DNA of 64,000 nt from Plumapathes pennacea (Eukaryota; Cnidaria; Anthozoa; Antipatharia; Myriopathidae). Location of the stretch: contig OZ038470.1 in the NCBI GenBank assembly GCA_964036295.1, positions 13,025,578-13,089,577 on the forward strand, read 5' to 3'. The position numbers and the translations under genes were made by a program. The notes under the pieces were generated by a model. That model saw only the letters and a program-made list of their open reading frames with translations, was not told the origin of the DNA and searched no databases. Each line of letters starts with the position of its first letter. Position 1 is the first letter of the stretch. Positions 1-12,300 of this stretch are shown here, piece by piece.

Positions 1-21
1 TAAAATAAACAAACAAGCAAA

Positions 22-88
<67 letters not shown>

Positions 89-105
89 GTAAATAAATAG
101 CTCAT
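22..105. repeat. (AAAT)n microsatellite
   Basis: An almost uninterrupted tetranucleotide run with a few substitutions near its right end. It is simple sequence with no coding meaning. Confidence 0.95.
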
Positions 106-904
106 GCACACTGGGAACCGGTACCCACTTCAGTGCCCGGTCCTTGTACCTGCTCGGACACCGCGCCCGAATTCTTGCATGGGTACTTGAAAAAAAAAAA
201 AGATATGTTCACATTACTGCTCAGCGAGAATTGTACTCGGGAACCAAGTGTGAACGCGGCCTTACTTTTACAATATTATCGTTGTTATTTAGCATTGTTT
301 GTATACATGGCCCACAGTGATAGCAGTCTTTTAACTGAAGTGGTTACTCTGTCAAAATATGTTAGCGATGTGCCTACATCGAGATAGTTGATCAAAATCT
401 TTAGTTTGTTTCTTGTGATTGGCTAATCCGCAGGTGCGACCAATAGGTCACCATAGATTTTTACGGCGTCCAGTTTTCTCTGATTTACCGGCTAGTATGA
501 TTCATCAAACATTTTTTTAACGCCAACGCAGCTCAAAACTAGTTCTCCATGTACTATAGCTTCCCATTCTACGTCACAGATTGGTTTGTTGTGAATGGCT
601 CGGAGCAGTGACGACCAGCAGTAAGCAATAAAATCTCTTAGATTATTATATGTAGTGTTTACCTGTGCAGCATGCAGGCACAAAACCTACTTTAGTTTGC
701 ATCAGTTTAAATGATCGCCCAGCACAGGAAAAGTAACACTCTTCTATAAAGACTCCCTAGTGACGTATGTATCGCACCTGCTCATTAGCCAATCACAAGA
801 AAGGGATCGCTTTTTAAAGAATTGGCGCGCCCAGTGTAACTTATGGAAGAAGGTATCTCTGTTCGACCGCAGGACAGCGTTTTTCTAAATGGGGCGTTAA
901 ACCC
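106..904. other. unassigned AT-rich spacer
   Basis: I see no gene here. Short open frames exist on both strands (for example 133-387 plus and 492-683 minus), but they have no recognisable motif, convincing splice sites or similarity to a known family. Confidence 0.5.
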
Positions 905-1123
905 ATTTAACTTATTATCATTTTAAGGCAGTCTGCAAACTCTGCCAACCTTCCAAGACGAAAATGTATATATGACTTATGGTGAAGGGTGGTAGTTTAA
1001 TCAGCTTTTTTCTGAGCAAGTTCAGTATCGAAAGCCAAGTTCTCCATACTATATAGTATACCCGTAGTGAGAAACTCAAGGTGTAAAATTGATCAATCTT
1101 AGGACTGAAAAGGTTAACGTATA
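905..1123. mobile_element. degenerate MITE copy, family TTAACCCTTTCACTCCC
   Basis: The stretch follows the internal order of the better copies at 1535-1743, 29455-29665 and 38501-38712: a segment like gcagattctcccaacctt, a segment like gtttaatcagctt, then gccaagttctccatactat. Its terminal repeats are badly decayed and an aaaaggttaacg remnant marks the right end. Family membership is visible by eye; the exact borders are uncertain. Confidence 0.5.
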
Positions 1124-1534
1124 ATGTAAATAGTACGCATCAAGCGCGTGGCTTCTATGTATGTATAACTACTTCAAACCACGAGTTGGATACATTACTT
1201 TCATTAACCCTTTCACTCCCAAACTCAGTAGTCTTATAGACGACAACTGTAATTGCTGTGCACTTTGTAGTGCATAACATGCTGGTACCAAGTTTTAATA
1301 GGATTATCCTATATCCGACCAGTTTGGTTGGAATTAAGGTAGAATATGCTGTTTTGTTGTAACTATACAATACATTGTTAACTAATAGTTTAGTGCCCAA
1401 TTACTTTTGCCACCCAATTATTTTACAGTGTCCCAACTAGTTTGTATCAAACAAAATAGTTACATTGACACTTAATAAAGTTATTGATGTTGTAGTAACC
1501 TTGCCTGAGTCTGCATGCGTCGTCCGTCTGCATG

Positions 1535-1743
1535 TTAACCCTTTCACCCCAAGGTCAAAATGCAGCTTCTCCCAACTTTTTAAGAGGAAAGTGTATGAGT
1601 GATGCAGTGAGAATTGATAGTTCAATCTGCTGTAATTTGAGCAAGGTATCAAAGGCAAAGTTCTCCTTACTGTATGATATATTTACTTGTGAGAAACTGA
1701 AAGAGAAAATGAAGTTGATCACTCTTGGGAGTGAAAGGGTTAA
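1535..1743. mobile_element. MITE, family TTAACCCTTTCACTCCC, good copy
   Basis: The element begins TTAACCCTTTCACCCCAAG and ends with the complement, CTTGGGAGTGAAAGGGTTAA, giving terminal inverted repeats of about 20 bp around a 209-bp body. The body has no coding capacity. At least five other copies occur in this window, so it is a multi-copy non-autonomous DNA element. Superfamily is not determined. Confidence 0.8.
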
Positions 1744-2258
1744 AGCATTTTTTTTTACAACCCTGCTGGATTGATCCAAACGTATTATGGAATGCTCTAG
1801 TGTATTTTTACCGGAATTGCCGATGCAAAGTTTCAGTAATACACCCCAGGGTCAGTACTTAAAGCAGCATGGCCTCCTTATGAATTTCTGGACTCAGTAA
1901 GGTGTGGAGACGTCCTCACACGCAAGTTGTTCGGGTATAAAATATTAATCATACACAAGAAAAAATACTCTAGGAGTGGGGGGAGGGGGAAGAGTTTGGG
2001 CTGGTGGACTTTATGTATTAAGGAAATTATCTTGTCCTTCACTTGGTCTTAGTAAAAAGAGTGTTTCTATTATTGGCTATACGGTGCCTCTTTACAAGGC
2101 TCTGGTTTAGAACAGAAACAACGACGTTTTTTTTGGTAATTAATTGTCGATAGGAGAAGCTGGACTAAAAAAATCTTATTGACGTTTTATAGTGGTTCTA
2201 AGACTTGTTTCTTGCTATCATTTTGCCTGCATGTGCAACTCTTTAATGTATTCTTTTT
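1744..2258. other. spacer, nothing recognised
   Basis: AT-rich sequence with a short G-rich patch near 1978. I see no splice-supported open frame, RNA gene or repeat. Confidence 0.5.
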
Positions 2259-2543
2259 AAACCGCCGTAGGCGAAAAACTAGTAGTTAATAATTTTTGAT
2301 AAATTTGGCGTAATTATGGGATTCGTATTGCTTCCGTAAGTGCACAAGTTTATAACGTTCATTTAAAAAGATATTCGCCTTAAGTAACAGAATTGCTTGT
2401 ATGTGCTGTAAAATATAGGTATATTTGTTCAATTGAGTGTTGGAATAGATAAATTGACAATAATGTCCGAAATTCGGATCCCATACTTACACCGACCTCA
2501 TCAAAAATACATTTACAGCTAGTATATCACCTTCGGCGGTTTT
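2259..2543. mobile_element. MITE-like element with imperfect 27-bp terminal repeats
   Basis: The left end AAACCGCCGTAGGCGAAAAA is mirrored at the right end by a segment whose complement starts AAACCGCCGAAGGTGATATA; both continue to an ACTAG motif. The interior is AT-rich and non-coding. Confidence 0.6.
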
Positions 2544-2830
2544 ATTGCAATAAGGAGGTACACATGAAGGCATTATGATAATTTAAGAGTACTGACAGTG
2601 ATAGTTATGTTCGCAGGTAGATAGCACATCAAGCAGTTGAAGGATTTACTGATTCGAAAAAAATATCGTGCTTCAACGGGGTGATCCGAACCCATGACTT
2701 CTGACCTCTGACCCAAAAGGGCGGAAACATTTTAAGTTGAGTGATGGAATAGATACAGCGGCAAAGTCGTTTGTTTGTTCGCAATACGGATCCCATACTT
2801 ACACTGATTACTTATCAAAAAACATCACGG
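2433..2830. repeat. diverged direct duplication
   Basis: A segment near 2433-2510 and another near 2741-2826 share the order gagtg-tggaatagata, then cggatcccatacttacac. They are about 308 bp apart and well diverged. The first copy overlaps the right part of the inverted-repeat element at 2259-2543. Confidence 0.5.
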
Positions 2831-3380
2831 AAAAGTTTTGCGCTTACGGCAATTTTAAAGAACTCACCGTGCGTGTGATGATCGTGAGTTCCTGGGAACG
2901 AGAGTTACCGCTGGCGTATTTGACTGCCGCATCGTAAATAAACAGTCGGCCATGTTTTCAGCTGGTTTTGAGGGTTTTTACTTCACAGCGTCGATAAGTC
3001 TTTGATTCAGCCAGATTTCTCAAGGTTGAAGGATGGAAAATGCAGGTATGAAGCCGTTTTATGCTGTATTACACATTATTTCCTTACGTGTGCCCAGCTT
3101 CACGCACAGAAATGATTAATAGATCGATTCGAGATGTGCGAAAGTGTGATTTCTTTTTATCTCTAATCAGTGAAGCAATCTGAAAGTTTTGCTACGATTT
3201 AAGGATATAGGAATAATGCCACAGTCTAATAATGTGATTGGTGAAACTAAGCTTACTATCAATATCGGTTTTATCCAGCCCAAAAACTCTCATACACTAA
3301 ACTTGTTTACGATATCCTCCAGATTTATTTTGTTCATGTAGTTGTGTCCAGATAATATGGGTCGATCTAGGATGGATGTC
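2831..3380. other. spacer, nothing recognised
   Basis: AT-rich sequence without a supported gene. A GC-richer patch around 2860-2930 is open in one frame, but lacks a start context or splice sites that would make it an exon. Confidence 0.4.
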
Positions 3381-4850
3381 ATTTTAAACCATCACTCTGT
3401 GAAACACCCTGTCGTCTCAAACCATCCCTCGGTATTTTTAAGCAAATCTGGGTTTTGGTCAAAGGTATAAATATGAGTCAGAGGGTTAAACAAAATGAAA
3501 ATAAATAAACTAAAGAAAATAAACATCGAGATAATTAAAGGATCAAAAAGACGTAAATAAAGAGAAATTTAAAGATGTCAATCTGGTGGTTTGGGTTTTT
3601 AAGATAATACTAAAAAAAGTATTTTCACAATTGGGGAACCCAAAGAGTACATGGAATTTGCTTGATCAAAAATATCAATTTTAATACTTTGAATCTGAAT
3701 AAAATCTTGCTTCCTGTTGTGTTATAGGGTAAGTACCTGAGGAAATATCCCCGAGAAAGATGCTAGTCTAGTACAATAACATCGACATTTCATGTTGCTG
3801 TTGCCTCTGTTTTTTCTTTGTTGTTGTTGTTACCAAGCAAGGTTAAAGTTATGAGGGTACAAAGTTTGAAAATGTCAATTCTACCCTTTGATAATATTAA
3901 CGCCCAAATGACAGCCTTGTTTATGTTTAAATACTTTAGAAATATGCTCCTGGTAATATTCAACAACTATTTTAAGCTGAACAAAGAAATTCATTTTCAC
4001 AATATAAGATTATCATCAAATTTCACAAATCCTACATATGCACCAACTACAAGGAATACTCAATAAAAGTTAAAACAAAAAACAAAAAGACAGAGGAAAT
4101 CACAATAATATGGAATGATCTTCCCGAAATATTCAAAGAAGCCAAATCATGTCATATCTTCAAATCAAAATGTACCTTTTTCATCAGAAAGACTCTCCAG
4201 TCAATCAGTAGTTAATTTATAAGATAGATTGATCACATCTAGAAATCCAGTACATTACTAACAATATGTAATCAATAGGTTATGTTATCACAATTGTAAA
4301 CAGGGGCTCTCCTTGAGTAGCCCAACAGGGTTTTCTGAGAGCTCCTGCTCCTATTTATCAACTGTAAGATAGAAACACTGTTGTGAAAATATCTTCAATA
4401 GAGCAAATAAATTATTCTATTCTATAATTCTATACAGCTTCATTATGCATTATGGAAACATGCAGTCCTTTCAAAACATCACTCTGGGAAACACCTTGTC
4501 CTTTCAAATCATAAACCTGGACAAAACTATACCCGAGTTTCAAATTGTCCCTTTCAGAAACACCCTGATCTTTCAAACCACAATACCTAAAATACCACTC
4601 CTTTCAGACCATCCCTCCTAGGAAACACTCTGTACTAACCTTTCAAATAATAATTATTTGTTTGGGGAACACCTTTTTTTTTTTCTCAAACCATCCTTCT
4701 GGGAAAACAACGTGTTCTAAACCCTAGCATTTCAAATCATTCCTTTGGACAATCACTCTCTCTTCAAACCATCCCTAGGGGGAAACACCAATGTTCTAAC
4801 AAATCATTGGTTTGTGGAACATTCACATTTTCTACTGTTGATTTGACACT
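3380..4850. repeat. degenerate minisatellite (about 40-45 bp unit), interrupted
   Basis: Variants of the phrase caaaccatccctctgggaa followed by acaccctgtcctttc recur irregularly at 3380-3440 and again at 4440-4830. The gap between the two blocks holds the retrotransposon 3' end described separately, suggesting the LINE fragment split an older array. Unit length and copy number are approximate because units are strongly diverged. Confidence 0.55.
3850..4440 (+). mobile_element. 3' end of an L2/CR1-like LINE
   Basis: Translating the plus strand gives a broken trace of the extreme C-terminus of a non-LTR retrotransposon ORF2. First comes a helix-rich stretch with FNNYF and FHNIRLSSNF (around 3960-4020). 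After a frame break comes IWNDLPEIFKEAKSCHIF (around 4108-4160), matching the usual x-WN-x-LP-x motif. Downstream the sequence ends in short direct repeats of the type attctattctat near 4415-4435, typical of LINE 3' tails. No reverse transcriptase domain remains, so this is a 5'-truncated dead copy. The clade assignment is from memory of family style. Confidence 0.6.
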
Positions 4851-4859
4851 TTTAGAAGT

Positions 4860-5238
4860 CACTAAACGGTACTTTGTGCTCTGTTTTATATATTTGTAGG
4901 CCTACAAGAGGATAGAAGTCCGTGTGATTTAGGGCAGTGGGTGCAAGCCTCTTTCACTCCATAGATCCACTTGTAGCGGTTCTGGTTACTTTTGGGTTAG
5001 ACATCCGTGATACCTTCTGAACAATCTTGTTATGTTCATGTGGTGGCAAGGTGAGAGCTGCTATTTGGTTACTATAATTAAAAAAATATTTTATATCTTA
5101 AATTGTAGTTTTTATTCAGATCTTGATCTTGTGTTAAACATTGGTTTGTGATACACCTGTACTGATACACCAGATAGAGACACGCAGAAACAAACAAACA
5201 AACAAACAAGCGATTTGATCTTGCGACCGTTGCGATTA
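4860..5238. other. spacer, nothing recognised
   Basis: AT-rich, no supported gene. A short (caaa)n run lies at about 5185-5210. Confidence 0.5.
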
Positions 5239-5310
5239 CAGTCGAAGCTCTCTGGGTGAACACTCTCGTAAGCAGACAGCTCTTCTAACGGACGCCGTAA
5301 CAGCCGGTCA
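5239..5310. mobile_element. partial copy of Tc1/mariner-like MITE (cagtcgaagctc family)
   Basis: The segment starts CAGTCGAAGCTCTCTGGGTG and continues with ctcgtaagcagacagctctt. It matches the left end of the full copy at 37836-38023. The right arm is not seen, so this is an end fragment. Confidence 0.65.
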
Positions 5311-5527
5311 ACAAGACCTGTAAATTTGTAAATTGTTCTAAAAATCATACGTGGGACTGATTTTCCTGGCCGGGACCAACATTGCGAAAGAAAACTTGAT
5401 CGTTTAAATTAAATAATTATCCTGTGAAATTCGATGGACTAATACATCATTTGAAGGTAATACAAGATGACCACTAGTCCAGCTACCAATAGCCCGCATT
5501 TCCTTATTCATTCCCAAACATCTGCAG

Positions 5528-5990
5528 GTGCTACTTACATTTCAGATGTGTTTTAATCCTACAGTCGGGGCTTCCTGATAAAGAAAACCAAACATGCACA
5601 TCAATGACGGAAAATCATTTGTTAATTTCTATCGCTGTGTGGGTCCGCCACAAGCCAGTTCTCCGTCCATTCAGGCCGGAAGAAGAAAAATATTCGGCCC
5701 CTAAGCCATAAGTGAATTATCCCTGATTCCTGGAGGATTGATTACGAGTTTCAGGTACTTGTTCCATTCCAGATATGTTTTATTTGGTACTTATCAAAAA
5801 AGAAAATCAAACAAGCAAACAAAAATGACAAAAATTTGCTTCCGCTTTGATTCCGCTTGCTGTGCGGATCCGCCACAAGGCAGTTCCCTGTCCTGTCACC
5901 AACCTGCAGGCTTCTTATGAGGGAGAGATAATTCGGCCCCTAAGCCATAAGTGAATTATCCCGGTATGACTTACTGAGGATGATTACGGT
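5528..5990. repeat. diverged tandem duplication, two units of about 235 bp
   Basis: Both units run through a tttcagat(g/a)tgtttt-like start, a (g/c)tgtg(g/c)g(g/a)tccgccacaag block and the identical string cggcccctaagccataagtg (first at 5695, second at 5936). Intervening sequence is diverged. No coding potential was found. Confidence 0.7.
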
Positions 5991-6687
5991 GTGCGAGGAC
6001 AGTACAGCTTGTTTTATTGATGTTACCCGCCAGCCATGTAACATATTATGTGTCAATCAACATTATGTGTTACGATTGGGAGCTACCTTTTTATTATTTT
6101 GGTTACTTTGCTTCATTTATTTGCACATCCGGCCAAATAGAACCTATATTCGCTAGATTCGTTCCAAATCAACGAAGTACTTGTTTTACAGGCTTTTGGA
6201 TTTGATCGTTAAGTGTTTTACGTACATGCGCAAATTGTGTAACTCTGACTTCGCTGTTTTGGAAAAGCGCGGGGAATCTCTGATTTCGCTGTTTTGGAAA
6301 AGCACGAATCTGGATCTGGAACTCTCCTTTTTTGGAGTCAAGAGCTTCGCGAGAACCCCCGCGAGTACCGATGTGAAACTAGTGAAGTGAAACTTCTCGT
6401 AAGCGACCACTATCACGTTTGAGGCTCACCGTTTTTTTTTTACTTATTGGCTTTCACTTCCTGTAAGCGACCACCCTATGCTCCCAAAGAGCAATTTTCT
6501 AAGCAAGGACTAATTCCTTGTAGAAACTAGACCAGACAGAACACTAACGTAACGTGCAACAGGACACAAGGTTGATTTATGAAAAATGAAGGTGTAAGTT
6601 ATTCACTTAAAATATGTTATTCAATTACGAAAATTGCATTATTTGACACAGGGGCTGTGGATCAAAGCTGAATGTCACTTATCCTTT
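5991..6687. other. spacer before the satellite array
   Basis: A local direct duplication of cgctgttttggaaaagc occurs at about 6251 and 6287. Two copies of gtaagcgaccac lie at about 6400 and 6460. No gene is supported. Confidence 0.5.
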
Positions 6688-9600
6688 CGCAAGTCCAGAA
6701 ACATCCTGAAGGTGCGTACTTTGCGTAAATATTGCCCCACAGGGATTCAGCTACTTCTAAATCAACGCATACGTGAACTTCTTTCGCGAGCGATTTTCTC
6801 AAAAACGATGAGTTGACGCATAATTGATTAGGCTGGTCGATCTGACTAACTTTCGGTGACTTATGGGACGCAGGTATCGTCGATTTTTGTTAGGAAAAGT
6901 GAAGTTGTAGAGATCACAATTGTTATCCAGAAAAGGTACTTTAGGTGCGTTTAAACTGTATTTAGAAATCGTTCTTTATCGCTAGAGGGCCATCGCTTAT
7001 ACTTTTGCAAGACTAGAAACATCCTGAAGGTGTGTACATTGCGTAAATATTGTCCCACATGGATTGGGCTAGTTTAAAATTAACAAGTACATGAACTTGT
7101 TTCGCGTGCGAGTTTCTTAAAAACGATGAGCTCACGCATAATTAATTAGGCTGGTCGATCTGACTAACTTTTGATGACTTATGGGACGCAAGTATATTCG
7201 ATTTTTGTAAGGAAAAGTGAAGTTGTAGAGATCACAATTGTTATCCAGAAAAGGTACTTTAGGTGCGTTTAAGCTATATTTAGAAATCGTTTTTTATCGC
7301 ACGAGGGCCATCGCCTATAGATACTTTTGCAAGACTAGAAACATCCTGAAGGTGTGTACATTGCGTAAATATTGTCCCACATGGATTGAGCTAGTTTAAA
7401 ATCAACAAGTACATGAACTTGTTTCGCGCGCGAGTTTCTTAAAAACGATGAGCTCACGCATAATTAATTAGGCTGGTCGATTTGACTAACTTTTGATGAC
7501 TTATGGGACGCAAGTATATTCGATTTTTGTAAGGAAAAGTGAAGTTGTAGAGATCACAATTGTTATCCAGAAAAGGAACTTTAGGTGCGTTTAAACTATA
7601 TTTAGAAATCGTTCTTTATAGCACGAGTGCCATCGCTTATACTTTTGCAAGACTAGAAACATCCTGAAGGTGTGTACATTGCGTAAATATTGTCCCACAT
7701 GGATTGGGCTAGTTTAAAATCAACAAGTACATGAACTTGTTTCGCGCGCGAGTTTCTTAAAAACGATGAGCTCACGCATAATTAATTAGGCTGGTCGATC
7801 TGACTAACTTTTGATGACTTATGGGACGCAAGTATATTCGATTTTTGTAAGGAAAAGTGAAGTTGTAGAGATCACAATTGTTATCCAGAAAAGGTACTTT
7901 AGGTTCGTTTAAACTATATTTAGAAATCGTTCTTTATAGCACGAGTGCCATCGCTTATACTTTTGCAAGACTAGAAACATCCTGAAGGTGTGTACATTGC
8001 GTAAATATTGTCCCACATGGATTGAGCTAGTTTAAAATCAACAAGTACATGAACTTGTTTCGCGCGCGAGTTTCTTAAAAACGATGAGCTCACGCATAAT
8101 TAATTAGGCTGGTCGATCTGACTAACTTTTGATGACTTATGGGACGCAAGTATATTCGAGTTTTGTTAGGAAAAGTGAAGTTGTAGAGATCACAATTGTT
8201 ATCCAGAAAAGGTACTTTAGGTGCGTTTAAACTATGTTTAGAAATCGTTCTTTATAGCACGAGTGCCATCGCTTATACTTTTGCAAGACTAGAAACATCC
8301 TGAAGGTGTGTACATTGCGTAAATATTGTCCCACATGGATTGAGCTAGTTTAAAATCAACAAGTACATGAACTTGTTTCGCGCGCGAGTTTCTTAAAAAC
8401 GATGAGCTCACGCATAATTAATTAGGCTGGTCGATCTGACTAACTTTTGATGACTTATGGGACGCAAGTATATTCGAGTTTTGTTAGGAAAAGTGAAGTT
8501 GTAGAGATCACAATTGTTATCCAGAAAAGGGTAGTTTAGGTGCATTTAAATTATATTTAAAAAATCGTTTTTTATCGCACGAGGGCCATCGCCTATAGAT
8601 ACTTTTGCAAGACTAGAAACATCCTGAAGGTGCGTACATTGCGTAAATATTGTCCCACATGGATTGAGCTAGTTTAAAATCAACAAGTACATGAACTTGT
8701 TTCGCGCGCGAGTTTCTTAAAAACGATGAGCTCACGCATAATTAATTAGGCTGGTCGATCTGACTAACTTTTGATGACTTATGGGACGCAAGTATATTCG
8801 ATTTTTGTTAGGAAAAGTGAAGTTGTACAGATCACAATTGTTATCCAGAAAAGGGTAGTTTAGGTGCATTTACACTATATTTAAAAAATTGTTCTTTATT
8901 GCACGAGTGTCATCGCTTATACTTTTGCAAGACTAGAAACATCCTGAAGGTGTGTACATTGCGTAAATATTGTCCCACATGGATTGAGCTAGTTTAAAAT
9001 CAACAAGTACATGAACTTGTTTCGCGCGCGAGTTTCTTATAAACGATGAGCTCACGCATAATTAATTAGGCTGGTCGATCTGACTAACTTTTGATGACTT
9101 ATGGGACGCAAGTATATTCGATTTTTGTTAGGAAAAGTGAAGTTGTACAGATCACAATTGTTATCCAGAAAAGGTACTTTAGGTGCGTTTAAACTATATT
9201 TAGAAATCGTTCTTTATCGCGAGAGGGCCATCGCTTATATTTTTGCAAGACTAGAAACATCCTGAAGGTGTGTACATTGCGTAAATATTGTCCCACATGG
9301 ATTGGGCTAGTTTAAAATCAACAAGTACATGAACTTGTTTCGCGCGCGAGTTTCTTAAAAACGATGAGCTCACGCATAATTAATTAGGCTGGTCGATCTG
9401 ACTAACTTTTGATGACTTATGGGACGCAAGTATCTTCGAGTTTTGTTAGGAAAAGTGAAGTTGTAGAGATCACAATTGTTATCCAGAAAAGGGTAGTTTA
9501 GGTGCATTTAAACTATATTTAAAAAATCGTTTTTTATCGCACGAGGGCCATCGCCTATAGATACTTTTGCAAGACTAGAAACATCCTGAAGGTGCGTACA

Positions 9601-12300
9601 TTGCGTAAATATTGTCCCACATGGATTGAGCTAGTTTAAAATCAACAAGTACATGAACTTGTTTCGCGCGCGAGTTTCTCAAAAACGAAGAGTTGACGCA
9701 TAATTAATTAGGCTGGTCGATCTGACTAACTTTTGGTGACTTATGGGACGCAGATATCTTCGATTTCGGTTAGAAAAAGTGAAGTTGTAGAGATTACAAT
9801 TGTTATCCAGAAAAGGTACTTTAGGCGCATTTAAACTATATTTAGAAATCGTTCTTTATCGCGAGAGGGCCATCGCTTATACTTTTGCAAGACTACAACA
9901 TCCTGAAGGTGTGTACATTGCGTAAATATTGTCCCACATGGATTGAGCTAGTTTAAAATCAACAAGTACATGAACTTGTTTCGCGCGCGAGTTTCTTAAA
10001 AACGATGAGCTCACGCATAATTAATTAGGCTGGTCGATCTGACTAACTTTTGGTGACTTATGGGACGCAAGTATATTCGATTTTTGTTAGGAAAAGTGAA
10101 GTTGTAGAGATCACAATTGTTATCCAGAAAAGGGTAGTTTAGGTGCATTTAAACCATACTTAAAAAATCGTTTTTTATCGCACGAGGGCCATCGCCTATA
10201 GATACTTTTGCAAGACTAGAAACATCCTGAAGGTGCGTACATTGCGTAAATATTGTCCCACATGGATTGAGCTAGTTTAAAATCAACAAGTACATGAACT
10301 TGTTTCGCGCGCGAGTTTCTCAAAAACGAAGAGTTGACGCATAATTAATTAGGCTGGTCGATCTGACTAACTTTTGGTGACTTATGGGACGCAGATATCT
10401 TCGATTTCGGTTAGAAAAAGTGAAGTTGTAGAGATTACAATTGTTATCCAGAAAAGGTACTTTAGGCGCATTTAAACTATATTTAGAAATCGTTCTTTAT
10501 CGCGAGAGGGCCATCGCTTATATTTTTGCAAGACTACAACATCCTGAAGGTGTGTACATTGCGTAAATATTGTCCCACATGGATTGAGCTAGTTTAAAAT
10601 CAACAAGTACATGAACTTGTTTCGCGCGCGAGTTTCTTAAAAACGATGAGCTCACGCATAATTAATTAGGCTGGTCGATCTGACTAACTTTTGGTGACTT
10701 ATGGGACGCAAGTATATTCGAGTTTTGTTAGGAAAAGTGAAGTTGTAGAGATCACAATTGTTATCCAGAAAAGGGTAGTTTAGGTGCATTTAAACCATAC
10801 TTAAAAAATCGTTTTTTATCGCACGAGGGCCATCGCCTATAGATACTTTTGCAAGACTGGAAACATCCTGAAGGTGCGTACATTGCGTAAATATTGTCCC
10901 ACATGGATTGAGCTAGTTTAAAATCAACAAGTACATGAACTTGTTTCGCGCGCGAGTTTCTCAAAAACGAAGAGTTGACGCATAATTAATTAGGCTGGTC
11001 GATCTGACTAACTTTTGGTGACTTATGGGACGCAGATATCTTCGATTTCGGTTAGAAAAAGTGAAGTTGTAGAGATTACAATTGTTATCCAGAAAAGGTA
11101 CTTTAGGCGCATTTAAACTATATTTAGAAATCGTTCTTTATCGCGAGAGGGCCATCGCTTATACTTTTGCAAGACTACAACATCCTGAAGGTGTGTACAT
11201 TGCGTAAATGTTGTCCCACATGGATTGAGCTAGTTTAAAATCAACAAGTACATGAACTTGTTTCGCGTGCGAGTTTCTTAAAAACGATGAGCTCACGCAT
11301 AATTAATTAGGCTGGTCGATCTGACTAACTTTTGGTGACTTATGGGACGCAAGTATATTCGAGTTTTGTTAGGAAAAGTGAAGTTGTAGAGATCACAATT
11401 GTTATCCAGAAAAGGGTAGTTTAGGTGCATTTAAACCATACTTAAAAAATCGTTTTTTATCGCACGAGGGCCATCGCCTATAGATACTTTTGCAAGACTA
11501 GAAACATCCTGAAGGTGCGTACATTGCGTAAATATTGTCCCACATGGATTGAGCTAGTTTAAAATCAACAAGTACATGAACTTGTTTCGCGCGCGAGTTT
11601 CTCAAAATCGAAGAGTTGACGCATAAATAATTAGGCTTGTCGATCTGGCTAACTTTCGGTGCCTTATGGGACGCAGGTATCTTCGAATTTTGTTAGGAAG
11701 AGTGGAAGAGATCACAATTGTTATCCAGAAAAGGATATTTTAGGTGCATTTAAACTATATTTAGAAATCGTTACTACAGAATACCACAGCATTTTTTGAA
11801 ACACCCCTAGAAAACGGTGGATATGGAGTCAAGCTAGACCACCCTCTTTAGTAGAACGAGGAATACATTGGAGTTAAACTACCCCTCCCCCTAATTTGTT
11901 AAAGTATATGTGGAAGTGGATACGCGGATACGAAGTGGAATTAGACTCTTTATATAATACTTAAAAAAGTTAGGGGGAGGGGTAGTCTGACTTTATCGCG
12001 AATCCGCGTATCCGGATACGCAGACAGCCCTTCTGGAAGTTTGGGGTATTCTGTAGTTTAGCTAATCGTTCTTTATCGCAAGAGGGCCATCTACAATACT
12101 TTTGCAAGACCATAAATATCCTGAAGGTGCGTACTTTGCGTAAATATTATTCCACATGAATCCAGTTGGTATTAAATCAACAAGTACATGAACTTGTTTC
12201 GCGCGCGAGTTTCCCAAATCGTACATTTGATTTTCGAGTGGTTTTCGATCAGAGTGGCTCTTTTGTAAGACCAGTAATATCCTTAAGGTGCTCATTTTGC
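6688..12300. repeat. satellite array, about 320-bp monomer, dimeric higher-order part
   Basis: The landmark acatcctgaa recurs at 6711, 7019, 7341, 7659, 7977, 8295, 8619, 8939, 9257, 9581, 9898, 10222, 10539, 10863, 11180 and 11504, with decayed copies near 12117 and 12267. Early spacings are mostly 318-324. From 9257 the spacing alternates 324, 317, 324, 317, so the true unit becomes a 641-bp dimer. Each monomer carries the near-palindrome acaagtacatgaacttgt, an alternating cgcgcgcg block and the motif cacaattgttatccag. Edge copies are the most diverged, as expected for an array homogenised from its centre. Confidence 0.95.
11774..12056. mobile_element. hairpin MITE inserted in the satellite array
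   Basis: The element starts CTACAGAATACC and ends GGTATTCTGTAG, a perfect 12-bp terminal inverted repeat. Inside lies a second inverted pair: taaactacccctccccctaa near 11876 and its near-complement ttagggggaggggtagtctg near 11970. A third pair involves ggatacgcgg. The flanks are related (tttagaaatcgtt on the left, tttagctaatcgtt on the right), consistent with a target duplication of about 13 bp or with insertion between satellite fragments. The satellite resumes immediately after it. Confidence 0.8.

Noticed and set aside
6688-12300. Regular repeats considered as a CRISPR array
   Set aside because: The unit is about 320 bp and repeats continuously with no unique spacers, and the context is eukaryotic; it is a satellite.
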